Origin: Oegoconia quadripuncta
Lineage: Eukaryota; Arthropoda; Insecta; Lepidoptera; Autostichidae
Assembly: GCA_949316235.1 (NCBI GenBank)
Contig: OX438744.1
Location: forward strand, 36,452,778 to 36,516,777
Reading direction: 5' to 3'
Length of the DNA: 64,000 nucleotides
In this document: positions 34,375 through 44,764 of the stretch, piece after piece
Position numbering within the stretch: position 1 is the stretch's first letter
How the letters are laid out: each line of letters opens with the position of its first letter
The notes under the pieces: model-generated
Seen by the model: only the letters and a program-made list of their open reading frames with translations
What the model was told of the DNA's origin: nothing
Database searches by the model: none
Made by a program: the position numbers and the translations under genes

Positions 34375-34641
34375 AATCTTTTTTACCCGACTGCCCAAGG
34401 AAGGAGGATAAGGTTTTTCGAGTGTATGTATTTATGTATGTATGTATGTCCGTTTCTTTGGCGTATCCTGTAGCCAAAACGGCTCGAGCGATTTCGAAGT
34501 GCATGGTGTCGTTAGATTCGTCTTGGTACCCAGAGTGACATAGGATACATTTTATAGTATAAAATCCAACATGTCGTCCGCAAAATAGCAGTCGAGTTTT
34601 TTGGTTTTTAATACTAAATAGTTATTTACTTAGTTTGTTTA
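34375..34641. repeat. dispersed repeat (TTTACCCGACTGCCC... family)
   Basis: TTTACCCGACTGCCCAAGGAAGGAGGATAA ... GTCGAGTTTTTTGGTTTTTAA recurs at 59557-59760 in the same orientation with moderate divergence. No coding potential. Confidence 0.75.
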
Positions 34642-35337
34642 CTAACGCCTAGCTAAAAGTTCATAGCAAAATATTCTAGTTGAAGTTTGTATACAATGTT
34701 AACATAGGAGTTTCTACGATTTTATTTTGAGGATTATAACATTATGAAAAGTTCCTGAAACTTACTTCACACCAAATATGATTATACAGCAAGTTGGCAA
34801 TACATATTACTAGGTACAATGTTTATACATTGCTAGGGCAGTCGCCTATACTTCAATTTAGCCATGTCATTTAATATGCCATGTGATTGCTTCCCAATTC
34901 AATCTTTGAAAATGCTTTTTATCAGATTTAGAATTTACCATTCTATCAAAACGCAAATTGTTAATAAAAATTAAAAAAAAAAATATTTAGAGTAAGCAAT
35001 TTGTACCCAAATATACTTAATTTATGTACCTACTTAATTTTATGTACATACCTAATAAAAAGCTCATAAAAGATTGTTTATTTTATTCTCTTTTGGCAAC
35101 CCTACTAAATGACATGGCTAAATAGAAGTATGGGCGACTGCCCTAGCAATGTATAAACATTGTACTTAGTAATATGTAATGCTGAATAGCTCGATATTGA
35201 TATTTCGTGTGTAAAAAGTTTCAGGAACTTTTCATACCGTTACAATCCTGAAAATAAAATCGTAGAAACTCCTATGTCCAGTGGTATATAAAACTTCAAT
35301 TAGAATATTTTGATATGAACTTTTAGGTAGGCGTTAG
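34642..35337. mobile_element. foldback element with arms of about 235 bp
   Basis: CTAACGCCTAGCTAAAAGTTCATA ... TTTAGCCATGTCATTT (34642-34878) is mirrored by AAATGACATGGCTAAAT ... TATGAACTTTTAGGTAGGCGTTAG (35104-35337). The 225-bp spacer is AT-rich and non-coding. The inner ends (ATGACATGGCTAAA...GCCCTAGCA) resemble those of the repeat at 29492/35829, so the two families are related. Confidence 0.85.
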
Positions 35338-35690
35338 CATAGACACTTCAAGAATTAGGTAAAAAAAAGATTTTGCTGGGAAATTCACCCTACACATACA
35401 TATTACACGCACTGATTAAACAAGGATTAGGTTGTCGTAAATAAAACTACAACTATCACATTTATTTATTATGTGGGTACATGCATTATTTATAAACGGA
35501 GAAACATAACGTAACTGCTGACACCTCTGGGAAACAGGCTCGTGACGTATATTTTTGTATGAGTTTATTAATAAGGTTTTGAGTGTACGCATCCTTAAAA
35601 GTAGGTTTCTTGTCCACATTTTTCATAAAACCGAACATCGTATATTCCACTTGTCAAAGACGCTGCACGCAAAAAACTGGAAAGGAGAAT

Positions 35691-35829
35691 TGAAAACTTT
35701 TAATTTTTTGATTAGTTCACGAAAGTCCTAGGGAAATAATAAATACGTCATAATTAATGAAGCGATATTTAATTATTACCAGCTAGTGAGAAATTTCTAT
35801 ACATGCTAAGGGCAGCTGTTTAGCCATGT
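35691..35829. repeat. inverted partner of 29492-29626
   Basis: Reverse-complement match to 29492-29626 (AATTTTTTGATTAGTTCACGAAAGTCCTAG ... GCTAAGGGCAGCTGTTTAGCC). It lies 130 bp before the first visible exon of the ZZ gene. Confidence 0.6.
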
Positions 35830-35959
35830 CATTTGGTAAGAGAAGCTTTGTCTCTATGTTTCTTTACTCATGTGAGGCGCCCTCCTCGAGTGTGGTAGTT
35901 TAGTATTTATGGTAGGTAGGTAGTACCTATAACAATATTAATTTTATTAATGTTTTCAG

Positions 35960-36058
35960 ATGACGCAGAACTGAACAGCGGTGACGATCTCAGCGACGAC
36001 GCTGACGAGGCGCTAATCCACAAAAAGCCTTCCACATCGAAACATGAAACTGCTAAAG
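35960..36058 (+). CDS. ZZ-finger gene, acidic linker exon
   Basis: Acceptor TGTTTTCAG, donor AAAG|GTAAGC. The only open frame gives DAELNSGDDLSDDADEAL, then HKKPSTSKHETAK, an acidic then basic low-complexity linker. It enters with two bases of a split codon and leaves with one, so it is a symmetrical phase 1-1 exon of 99 nt. It fits the ZZ exon at 58690 (GAT formed across the junction, then AAGTGAGSGEVHRGF). Upstream exons were not found; a phase-1 donor is needed. Confidence 0.6.
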
Positions 36059-37243
36059 GTAAGCAAAGTTAACTTCTCTAATTTTAATATTTGGCGACCA
36101 GATAGTCCAGATACTGGATACCAAGTATGGGCTCACAGTTCAATAGTGTGGACCTCCGGTAAAGTTTTAAATAAGCGACATCAGATTTTGTATGTGATAG
36201 GTAATATGGAATAGAATAGATCTAATAAAGTCTATCTCACATAATATGTATCGTACATACTTAGTAAGTATATAAGATTAGTCACGTAGATTCACTTCGG
36301 GGTCGAGCGAAAGCCTAGACACGTTAGGCCTAGGGTTGCCTGCTACCATACACTCAACTATCTTACTTAATTTTATTCCGTTATACTTCTTTTTTAATAA
36401 ATAAATATTTCGTACAATTACATCACTTACTTTATAGGACTTTTGGATTAAAAAGTATCCGAAAATACTTTATTTTCGTACTGTGCACGAAATGTAACGG
36501 AACATTACGGATCGTATTAATAAACCATTCTCAAGATGTGAACAGTCTTGTGACCGGTCTCAAGTAAACGTGTTGATTAATAAACCTAACTTGAGACCTG
36601 AAACGCACGTGGATACTCGAGCAGTACTCACTTGAGAGGTGCGCGTATTAATAAACGAAACTCAAGACTATCATTTATTCGCCGCTGAGGCGAATACATA
36701 CTTAACTTTAACATTTTATAATATATCAGTCTCTGTCATAGCTCTCGTTCTGTTTACATCCTAAGGTTAACCAGTAAAATAGTAAATATAGGTATAAATA
36801 AATTCGTCGCATCAATTTGATTATTGAATAATATTTAGGCTTTTTTTTTTAGAAAAAAAGGTTGTTGATTTTAAGAAATAAATATAAAACTTTGATTTAT
36901 AATATTATATTTCTCCAGCGAAGAACCACAAAATCCCGACATTTTGTGGAGAAATTACGGTTTTCAGTAACTTTAGGCGGTAACCTCGCGCAGGAAATTA
37001 CGTGACACAGCGCAAGTGTGGAACGCAGCGGATCGATGGATATGATCACCGCCCACCCAACCTAAAATACACAAAGAGTTGTTAGCTAAAACATCGAGAA
37101 ATTGCTCTCTTTACTCGAGTAAGGCTCTCGAGAGCGATTCCCGCCGCGCATAGTTTGATTCATTTCAATAGTCGCAACCAAAACTCGGACACGTAAGCAC
37201 GCGAACATTATAACAAACTTTCTAAATATTTTCGTATATTACG
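36059..37243. other. intron sequence; Harbinger MITE piece and putative promoter of unit J
   Basis: 36511-36715 is a partial Harbinger-like MITE (ATCGTATTAATAAACC ... CGCCGCTGAGGCG) related to 3991-4230, lacking a clear right end. 36990-37200 is GC-richer (CACCGCCCACCC, CGATTCCCGCCGCGC) before the ATG at 37244. Confidence 0.5.
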
Positions 37244-37323
37244 ATGCCTGCTTGTGCTATAAAATGGTGTGGGAACCATAACAGGAAGTGCAGCTATACA
37301 AAAGATAATATTACTTTCCATCG
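37244..37323 (+). CDS. THAP unit J, exon 1
   Basis: ATG starts MPACAIKWCGNHNRKCSYTK, with C-x4-C pair CAIKWC, then DNITFHR. The donor CG|GTAAGT lies at 37324 after 80 nt (phase 2). A damaged second copy stands at 37824-37903. The acceptor at 38416 restores RFPEDPNTKEKW, so this is a THAP with the spacing of canonical THAP proteins. Confidence 0.75.
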
Positions 37324-37823
37324 GTAAGTGATTGATAATTTTCCAAACAGGGCTTAGCTTATATTGCTTGACTTACTATACGTGCTAAACTTTGCACTTC
37401 CCCGTGGTGTCTTTTTACAAAGGCCTCTTCTTTCACTGTATATGACTGACAGAATGGTACTAACATTCTCTCGTATCACAGACCAACCACCTCAATAGAT
37501 ATGAAATACGCGGAGAGATGTTTCTGCCAAAACATCGCTTCATGTGATGCTTCAACTCTCAGAGCGATCCCCAGTGTGACCATATGTAGCAAGTTCCTGC
37601 CGTTTTGGCAGGATTGGCCTTTTATTTTGATCTCTGACATGATCGGTTGACGTTTTATAATATATTTTTTACTACATACTATGGCAGGATTTGGCTGGTT
37701 TTTAACCAAAGTAAGGCAGGATCTGTAGTTTAAAGATGGTCACACATTAGTCGTTACCAAAATCCGGACACAGAAACCCGTCGACATTTTTAATTTTTTT
37801 TGAATCCTATTAACGTATGTTAC

Positions 37824-37903
37824 GATGCCTTGCTGTGCCATAAAGTAGTGTGGGAACAATTATAGGAACTGCAGCTATAAAAAAACAGCATTAGTTTCCA
37901 TCG
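37824..37903 (+). pseudogene. duplicated exon 1 of THAP unit J with a nonsense codon
   Basis: The same 80-nt exon as 37244-37323, including ATGCCT, the TGTGGGAAC block and the donor CG|GTAAGTG, repeated 580 bp downstream. Codon 8 (TGG) has become TAG. The duplication includes about 75 bp upstream (CCAAAAtcCGGACAC). Splicing from this copy would give no THAP protein unless translation starts elsewhere. Confidence 0.8.
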
Positions 37904-38415
37904 GTAAGTGATTCAATCAATAAAGCTCGTCAATTTATTTTCATAACAAAGCCCAAAGTAATTTGGTGGACCTTGTGCATTGCCTCAATTGAAGCATTCC
38001 CGTCCTTTTCTTGCACCGTATTAATTATGTGCATCTTACTTCCGCATGTACTGACAACTTCATAGCGCGTATAAGTAGTGATGTAACACATAGTAGTAAA
38101 CTAGTTGTCGATATTTTGTCATACCATAAACCAGGTTTATTCTATGTTTACGTTATTTATTATGAATATGCGTGTTTTTTAATTTATACGATGATTCATA
38201 TACCTAATAATTTTTTCTTGTAATCCAGCGCAGTAAAATCTCTCTAATAAACATTACATGTTAAATTTAAGGAAGACCAGAATCGTGGATTCTTTCCACC
38301 ATGTTTTTTCTAATACTTCAAGAAGCGAAGTTTAAAATTTCGGATTTCACGAACTATTCTGTCTTCAATTAAACGTAATGTTTAATACTGACTGACTGAT
38401 GTATTTTTAAAACAG

Positions 38416-39283
38416 GTTTCCCGAGGACCCTAATACTAAGGAAAAATGGATTAGTCTAACAATGCGTGATGACGATTGGTGGCCATCAAAAAATAGCACA
38501 GTTTGTTCCCGACATTTTACCCCAGATTGTTTCATATCAATGAAAAGTCGACGAAAGCTATTCGATACCGCAGTACCTACATTGCATCTACCTGTTGTGG
38601 TATACTTTTTAAAAACAATTTATACCATTGTTAAATGGCGTTATAATAAATTCGTCTATTATTTAGAATACTACATATTTTTATATATTTTTTTCAGTCT
38701 AATACTTCACAGACGGAATTTTCGCAGTCGAGTGCCACTGATGATTCTCCCAATAATGCAGAATTATTGGTACCTTCTCAGAGTCATAATGTGTCACAAG
38801 TTGAATTTTTACAGTCAACTGGTCGAGACGATAAAGTTTTACCTCATAATCCAGATCCAGATTTGGTATTTACTATTTTATGTGATACATTAAAATATTA
38901 TTTAATTTATGTGACCAATTATTTATATAAAACTTATTTTTAGTCTAGTAACTCAGAGAATACGCCTTCGGAATGTGATGTTTTGGACAGAAAACGAAAT
39001 GTTTCCCCATTTATTGAACAAATGTTGAATTCTCCATCGTGTAACCCACGGGAAAAAAAAATGTGCAGACGCATTTTAGCTCTGAACGAAAAGGCGTCAA
39101 TCAAAAATAAAAAAATTAAACAGCTGCATTCACAAGTGATGTTCTTAAAAAAGAAAGTGGCTTCCTTGAAATCCATCATGGAAAACCCTGAATATAAACA
39201 ATTACTTAATGTCGAAAATGACATCATTTTAAACAGGATCGGGGAGGCTCAGAAGGAACTCATACAGCGAGTAATGATGAAAA
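38416..39283 (+). CDS. THAP unit J, exons 2-4 (THAP plus coiled coil)
   Basis: Exon 2 (38416-38599): RFPEDPNTKEKWISLTMRDD, VCSRHF (C-x2-H), FDTAVPTLHLP. Exon 3 (38698-38865): Ser/Gln-rich linker with SQTEFSQSSATDD. Exon 4 (38944-39283): RKRNVSPFIEQML, then a coiled coil (NEKASIKNKKIKQLHSQVMF to MENPEYKQLL) and AQKELIQRVMMK. All junctions are GT-AG in phase 0; the end AAAA|GTAAGT (39284) leaves phase 1. Reading through that donor gives RKKYSLDLK, then in a shifted frame TFALTL, like the start of the P-type transposase, so a transposase was once attached. Up to 39283 there is no defect, and the gene could make a protein of about 257 residues. Confidence 0.7.
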
Positions 39284-40451
39284 GTAAGTCCGTTCATATT
39301 ATTAGAAAAAAATATTCACTGGATCTAAAACATTTGCGCTTACTCTGACTGAATATATACGATAGACGTTTAATACATGTCTTCTCTCACTCGGTAGCCT
39401 TGGGACAACGAAGAAGGATGACGAGGGTTAACTAAGGAACACCTAAATTGAAATTAGACCAATCTAAAGTTTAAATGTATGCAGCGCTTATTTTGGCGTA
39501 GCTCACCTACCTACCCATTCTACACAAAATTACTAGGTGCGGTGACTCGTTTTTGACAGGATAAAGTTACGAGAAATCGATGAACATGTCGATATGTCTA
39601 CTTCCCTAATTTATGTCAGGATGACGTCACCCCCCTGTCGCCCGCTCTACAGTCTCCCCTTGATATGTCAGCCGCTACTTTAAGTTCAGCACCGATGCCA
39701 GATGGGGGGATTCCCTGCTAATGGAGGTTTTTTTACATCGGGGGGAATTTTGGATAAGTCCTTGGGCGTATTTGCGGCGGGAAATCGTAAAGTTGGAGAA
39801 ATACCCCTTGCCTGACAAGAATAGTTAGTGAACAAAAGAAACAAGAAATTAATGAACGAGTGTGATGTGGTTTCTTGCTCGCTCGGTTTGTTTGTTTCTT
39901 TCTCTTTTCTGTTTACGTACATACTTACTGTTTGATTCGATTGTATTTAGACAGGTTGGCGTAATTATTAATAAAAAGTAATTATAGTTTATGTACAGTC
40001 GATTCGACCCGATTATATTAAAATTCCTTTAACATTAATATTTCAGTAGTAGGAGCTTTTTTGTCTAAAATGTCCATTTTCGGGGGGATTTTGACTAAAG
40101 TCGGGGGGAAGGTCACATGACCATCTGGCAACACTGTAGTTGAGTCTATTTTCATCATCGAAATAATAAGTACAACGTACTTACGTACGTTACGTGGTAT
40201 TTATTATTTCGTACGTTGTATAATTCGATAATTTTCGTACATTACCTATAGCACATGAGTAAGAGAGATAAACGGAACAGAGACAAAGCGTCATCGTACA
40301 ACGGCGCCGCGATAGGTACACCACTAGAAGTTTGAGCTTGACACGCGCGGCCTGTCGCGTTCGGCGCGTGCTTTAACTCAGGGCTCAGTCGTCGCTCCCG
40401 TCCCGACGCGTTTTATTAGGGAAGGTGTTTTATTATGAAAAAAGTGCAAAT
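39284..40451. other. no recognised gene; putative promoter of unit K at about 40270-40451
   Basis: 39300-39352 is a P-transposase stub. 39630-40150 contains GGGGG-rich runs without a domain. 40276-40330 (GGAACAGAGACAAAGC ... GCGATAGGTACACCACTA) parallels the region before THAP unit F; 40340-40420 is GC-rich. Confidence 0.5.
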
Positions 40452-40534
40452 ATGGTTTACTGTACAGTGTGCATCAAAAATAATGTAAAGAATAAAAACA
40501 TATCATATTTTTGTTATCCCAAAGACTCCACCAA
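40452..40534 (+). CDS. THAP unit K, exon 1
   Basis: ATG starts MVYCTVCIKNNVKNKNISYF, with C-x2-C pair CTVC, then CYPKDSTK. The donor AA|GTAAGT at 40535 comes after 83 nt (phase 2). Sister of unit F exon 1. Confidence 0.8.
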
Positions 40535-40984
40535 GTAAGTAATAACTTGATTATTTAATTTATTATTTTAATGTGGTAGATACCTAATCAGATACGTTTG
40601 TTTATAAATTAAAATACATATTAATTCATGATTTTTTCAAAAACTACTGATCCGATTTGCGGGGCGTTTTCGCTATTCGACTGCACATTTAGGTATCTGG
40701 GGAGATTTTAAGTGTATAAAACCATGTGGGAGACATTAAGAGTTTAGAGGTACCTACCTATACTTAGACTCAAGGGCTGAAAAAGGTGGTTGGTGGTCAT
40801 TCTCATAAATTCCCTGCTCTGTTTCTCCGCTCCTTGCCCTGTTTTATTACAAGCTTATAGGTATTTAGTCTCACCTGTCCCGGTGTTTGTAATGAAATCT
40901 TGCAAGTAAAATTTGACATATTTCCTGGTTTCGGACTGAGCTGAAATTTTGCATGCATTATATCGCGTGACAATGCAATATTAG

Positions 40985-41272
40985 TTTTAGTTAAAGTATG
41001 TTTTGTCTTTGTCGTTCATAAGGAAATGTTGCAACGAAAGAAAGTGACAAAACATACTTTACTATGTAGGTAATCATGAATTGAATGTTTTAATTTTTAT
41101 CACGATCTCAATTATTTCAATAAAAGCTTGTTACATATTGATGATACTCATACCATGGTATACCTACCTATTTCTCCAAACGCGTCGGTTTTCCCTAAAT
41201 ACTACTGAGATCGCGTGTTTCACCTTCAGCCACATCGTCGCTTTCCATCACGTGAGATTGTGGTCATTGTGG
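40985..41272. mobile_element. MITE loop fragment and LINE 3' tail in intron 1 of unit K
   Basis: 40985-41064 matches the loop of the palindromic MITE at 10714-10871 (AGTATGTTTTGTC ... GACAAAACATACTTT). 41190-41272 (CACATCGTCGCTTTCCATCACGTGAGATTGTGGTCA) matches the LINE 3' end at 63520-63570. Confidence 0.6.
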
Positions 41273-41337
41273 TGAGTTATTCATATTTTTTCTTTTAATT
41301 TTTTTCTTAATGAAATCGGATTTTTTTATTATTACAG

Positions 41338-41827
41338 ACGACAGAAATGGTTAATAGCTGTCGGACGAGAAGATCTCCTTTCAAAACTTGGTGATGATAA
41401 AAAAAGTGAACAATATAGAATTTGTGAGGAACACTTCGAAAAATCTTGTATAAAATTTTCTAAAAACAGAACTAGAAAATATTTATTTGACAATGCTTTT
41501 CCAACACTCAACTTACCGACAAATGACGGAGCGTGTTCGAGTTCGAGCCAATGTGAAAAAATATCTTCACAAGAAAACATTCAATTTGCACTTATTACAG
41601 ATATACCTTCAAGTTCAAATAATTCTTTTAATAAAATAGTTATCTTGGAAGATCAAACATCTCGCAGCTTTCAGACGGATCCTGATACTTGTGACAAAAA
41701 TGCAACTTGTGAAAGTAGATCGGCACAAACGGCACTTCACCTTTCAGCGGACACTCCAAAAAAAGGGAAACTAGGTATTAGGTACTTGAATTTCGAGAAG
41801 CAAAGAGGCATAAAAAACATGATTTAG
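41338..41827 (+). CDS. THAP unit K, exon 2
   Basis: Acceptor ATTATTACAG. The frame RQKWLIAVGREDLLSKLGDD, YRICEEHF (C-x2-H), FDNAFPTLNLPT, a serine-rich linker (SSSSQCEKISSQE, TDIPSSSNNSFNKI) and DTPKKGKLG (PRKRKL-like). The frame then ends at a stop at 41827 without a coiled coil. A weak candidate donor TAG|GTATTA at 41775 would leave phase 1. The THAP domain is complete. It is less damaged than its sister F. Confidence 0.75.
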
Positions 41828-42645
41828 ATAGTGTATTTAAAGATGATTTTTTTAAAATTATGTGATAAATTTATGACAAAGGGTATGGCTCAAATTATTA
41901 AATGGCAAATAGGTAGATGAGAAGGCAGGCTGTAGTGGAAACCGGTATAGTCAGACTTTCAAATTTTTCGCACTCAACCTTTATTATTCCAGTCCAACAG
42001 CGTATAGATTTCTAACAAATGCATTTTGTTTACCTTCAATAGTCACTTTACATAGTTATGCCAATAGGTACCTACTAAGCTAGACGACCGAGTACTTTGT
42101 GCGTTAAAATGAAGGTAGACAAAATTGGATCTCAAGAAAAGATTTTATGACGTCAGAAACGATATAATTGTAGGATTCCATGAAATAAATGAGATCCAAA
42201 AAAAGAACCAACCAAATACGTTACTGTTAGGTATCATGATTCGTGGCATTATTCATAATTGGAAATAACCAATAGCTCATTCATTTCAGTCTCAATGTAA
42301 AAATTATCCCGAAGTAAATGATTGGATTGATGAAATTATAACATCACTAGGTAGGTACTAAATATTGGTCTAGACATACGCGTCTTTATCTCAGATTTAG
42401 GTTTCGTTTCTTCCAAGTCGCGTTCCGTGAGCAGGTATAAAATATATTTTGAAGTAAGTATACGGACACATTTTTTTTACATTTTTGATATCCCGCATCT
42501 TTTGAAATGTGAAAGAAACAATTTCAAAACATGTAATTTTATTTTTGACGATAAAATAGCAAAATGGTCACATATTGCAGAACTATATATACTTAATGAA
42601 GATAAAAAGCGACAAATTAGATTAGCACCAAAACTAACTGATATT
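41828..42645 (+). pseudogene. P-type transposase relic of unit K
   Basis: Fragments in several frames: FFALNLYYSSPTAYRFLTNA (about 41955-42020), a stretch around 42275-42420 parallel to the unit H relic, then YIFDIPHLLKCERNN ... IFDDKIAKWSHIAELY at 42480-42640. The catalytic DEM and SDQG segments are lost or unreadable. The relic ends at a truncated MITE (42646). Confidence 0.75.
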
Positions 42646-42745
42646 TTTTTGATCGACTTCCACTATTGTTCCTTGAGGAAAGTTGTTCGTAATCAAGAGT
42701 GACGTCACCAGTTTATGAGAATTACACGAATTAAAATTCACCCTG
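42646..42745. mobile_element. truncated copy of the TA-flanked foldback MITE
   Basis: ATCGACTTCCACTATTGTTCC ... GTCACCAGTTTATGAGAATT ... CACCCTG corresponds to the right 100 bp of the MITE at 12796-13188. Confidence 0.75.
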
Positions 42746-43111
42746 TTTACATTTAATTGACCACCTTGCTTACTAGTTACTGGTTATGTATGACTAGTCG
42801 GTACGTCCGCGAAATTACGCGCCCCAGAGCTCACGATTCGTGCCCGTAATAATAATGTCTGTACGATACACGGTGAACGCGTGGTATGTAGCTCGTTCAA
42901 GGTTATATTGGTTGATACGGCCGCAGCCGGCCGGCCGGCTTCGCCCCTGCCCCTCGCCATCACGCCCCGCTGTCAGTCGTTCTCCGTCTTCCCGCGCGAC
43001 GCTCGCTCATGTGTCTCGCGCCTCTTAAGTACAGTCGCGTGCATTTTGTATAGGTACCTGTCAATATAAATAAATTTAATTGTTTTTAAGACTGTTTATT
43101 TAGTGGACAAG
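42746..43111. promoter_or_regulatory. GC-rich upstream region of the DD82E transposase gene
   Basis: 42905-43030 is strongly GC-rich (GGCCGCAGCCGGCCGGCCGG, CGCCCCTGCCCC) and ends about 80 bp before the ATG. It is inferred to be the promoter or 5' UTR. No TIR could be identified. Confidence 0.35.
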
Positions 43112-44764
43112 ATGTCGAATAAAAACAGAGTGTTATCTGGACAAACGAGGAAAATGGTTTGCGACGTACATTGTTTTATTAAAAATGAGACTGAGGGAAT
43201 GGTTAATAATTTACAATCGATTAAAAAAGAAACAGCAGAAGCTACTACTATCTTACTTTGTAACTTAAAAACAATTATTCATAGTATACAACAGGTTCGA
43301 AAAAGAACAGCAGATGCAGGTAATACGTACATGTTGACTCAAATCTACAATACTTTAGAGTTGATTCAAGAAGGAAGTACAAAAGTTTCTAATATAACAA
43401 TCAATAAATTAGACCAGACCATTAATAATTTAAAACAAAATCAGCATAGAACAGCAGCAGCTACAAAAACATCCATAGCAACTGTTAGAAGGATAACGAC
43501 ACAAGCAAATAATTCTGCATCTGAAGCCGTATTTAGAACACCTGGTAAAAAAAGGGCCAGAGCAAAACCTATCACTGATTTGGATAACTTTGACCAGGGT
43601 GTCATAAAGAGGTGTATCCACAATTTTCACTTGACTGATAGAGAATTACCCACTATTGAAAAATTAAGAAAAAAATTAAGAGAAGATATTAATTTTCAAG
43701 GGTCGGAACGTAGTCTGCGACGGATTGTTAAGGATTTAGGTTTTCGGTTTAAAAAGAACGAAAACTACCGAAACATTTTAATTGAAACTTCAAATATTCG
43801 TCTACAGAGAATTGTTTACCTTAAAAAAATAAAAAAGTATAGACAAGAAGGAAGACCCATAATTTATACAGATGAATTATACTTCAATAAGTCGCATTCT
43901 ACCCCAATTTGTTGGTCAGATGGTTCCATTAAAGGCCCTAAACAGCCTCTATCAAAAGGGCAACGTGTAGTTATAGTACTTGCAGGATCGGAAAAAGGCT
44001 TTGTACCAAACACGCTACTTAGTTTAAAATATGGCACAAAGTCAGGAGAATACCACGATAATATTAATTATGAAACCTATGAAATATGGCTTCGCACACA
44101 ATTAATTCCAAATATTCCAGCTAATTCTGTGGTGGTATTTGATAATGCGGCGTACCATAATACACAGTATGACCCCGCGCCGACATCAAACATACATAAA
44201 GTAGAAATGCAAGCCTGGCTCACCGACAAAGGAATACCCTATGATGAAAATTTGTTAAAACCCCAACTGTACAGTTTAATCAAAAGCAATAAAGCAAGAT
44301 ATAAAACCTTTTCTATTGACAGAATCCTTGCTGAACATAACCACACTGTGCTTAGATTACCTCCTTACCAGCTGGACCTTAACCCCATTGAGTTGGTATG
44401 GTCAACAATTAAACGGTATGTAGATAGCAAATATGTAAAGGGGAACCTTACTAATGTCATAGAGCTTGTTAAAGAAAAAATAGATGGAATAGGAACGCAG
44501 GAGTGGGAATTATTGTGCAAAAAAGTAAAAAGTATTGAGGATGAATACGTAAAAAGTGACCATATAATTGATATGATGACCGAATCGATCATGCGCATAG
44601 ATGATGACAGCTCAGATAGCGAGGATAATAATGAATTTTCCGATTACTCCGACGATGGCGAAGAGGCTAGTTCGAGCTCCTACGTGGCGTCTACTAACTT
44701 CGTTACATCCAACGATGATTTCGTGGAAAGAATATCACAATTGCAGTTTTTTACATTAGGTTGA
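43112..44764 (+). CDS. intact IS630/Tc1-mariner-class transposase, DD82E (Sailor-like)
   Basis: A single open frame of 550 codons; ATG at 43112 was chosen because it is the first ATG (MSNKNRVLSGQTRKM). Residues 1-150 are helical with repeated (R/K)(K)(E/R)TA(E/D/A)A segments; residues 160-240 contain helix-turn-helix-like segments (LPTIEKLRKKL, SERSLRRIVKDLGFRFKKN). The catalytic core has IIYTDELYFNKSH (first D), VVVFDNAAYHN (second D) and PPYQLDLNPIELVW (E). I count 82 residues between the second D and the E, against 34-41 in classical Tc1/mariner. The C-terminal 50 residues are acidic and serine-rich. The DD82E spacing matches the group published as Sailor, to my recollection. No frameshift; it could be active or domesticated. 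Confidence 0.85.
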   Translation: MSNKNRVLSGQTRKMVCDVHCFIKNETEGMVNNLQSIKKETAEATTILLCNLKTIIHSIQQVRKRTADAGNTYMLTQIYNTLELIQEGSTKVSNITINKLDQTINNLKQNQHRTAAATKTSIATVRRITTQANNSASEAVFRTPGKKRARAKPITDLDNFDQGVIKRCIHNFHLTDRELPTIEKLRKKLREDINFQGSERSLRRIVKDLGFRFKKNENYRNILIETSNIRLQRIVYLKKIKKYRQEGRPIIYTDELYFNKSHSTPICWSDGSIKGPKQPLSKGQRVVIVLAGSEKGFVPNTLLSLKYGTKSGEYHDNINYETYEIWLRTQLIPNIPANSVVVFDNAAYHNTQYDPAPTSNIHKVEMQAWLTDKGIPYDENLLKPQLYSLIKSNKARYKTFSIDRILAEHNHTVLRLPPYQLDLNPIELVWSTIKRYVDSKYVKGNLTNVIELVKEKIDGIGTQEWELLCKKVKSIEDEYVKSDHIIDMMTESIMRIDDDSSDSEDNNEFSDYSDDGEEASSSSYVASTNFVTSNDDFVERISQLQFFTLG

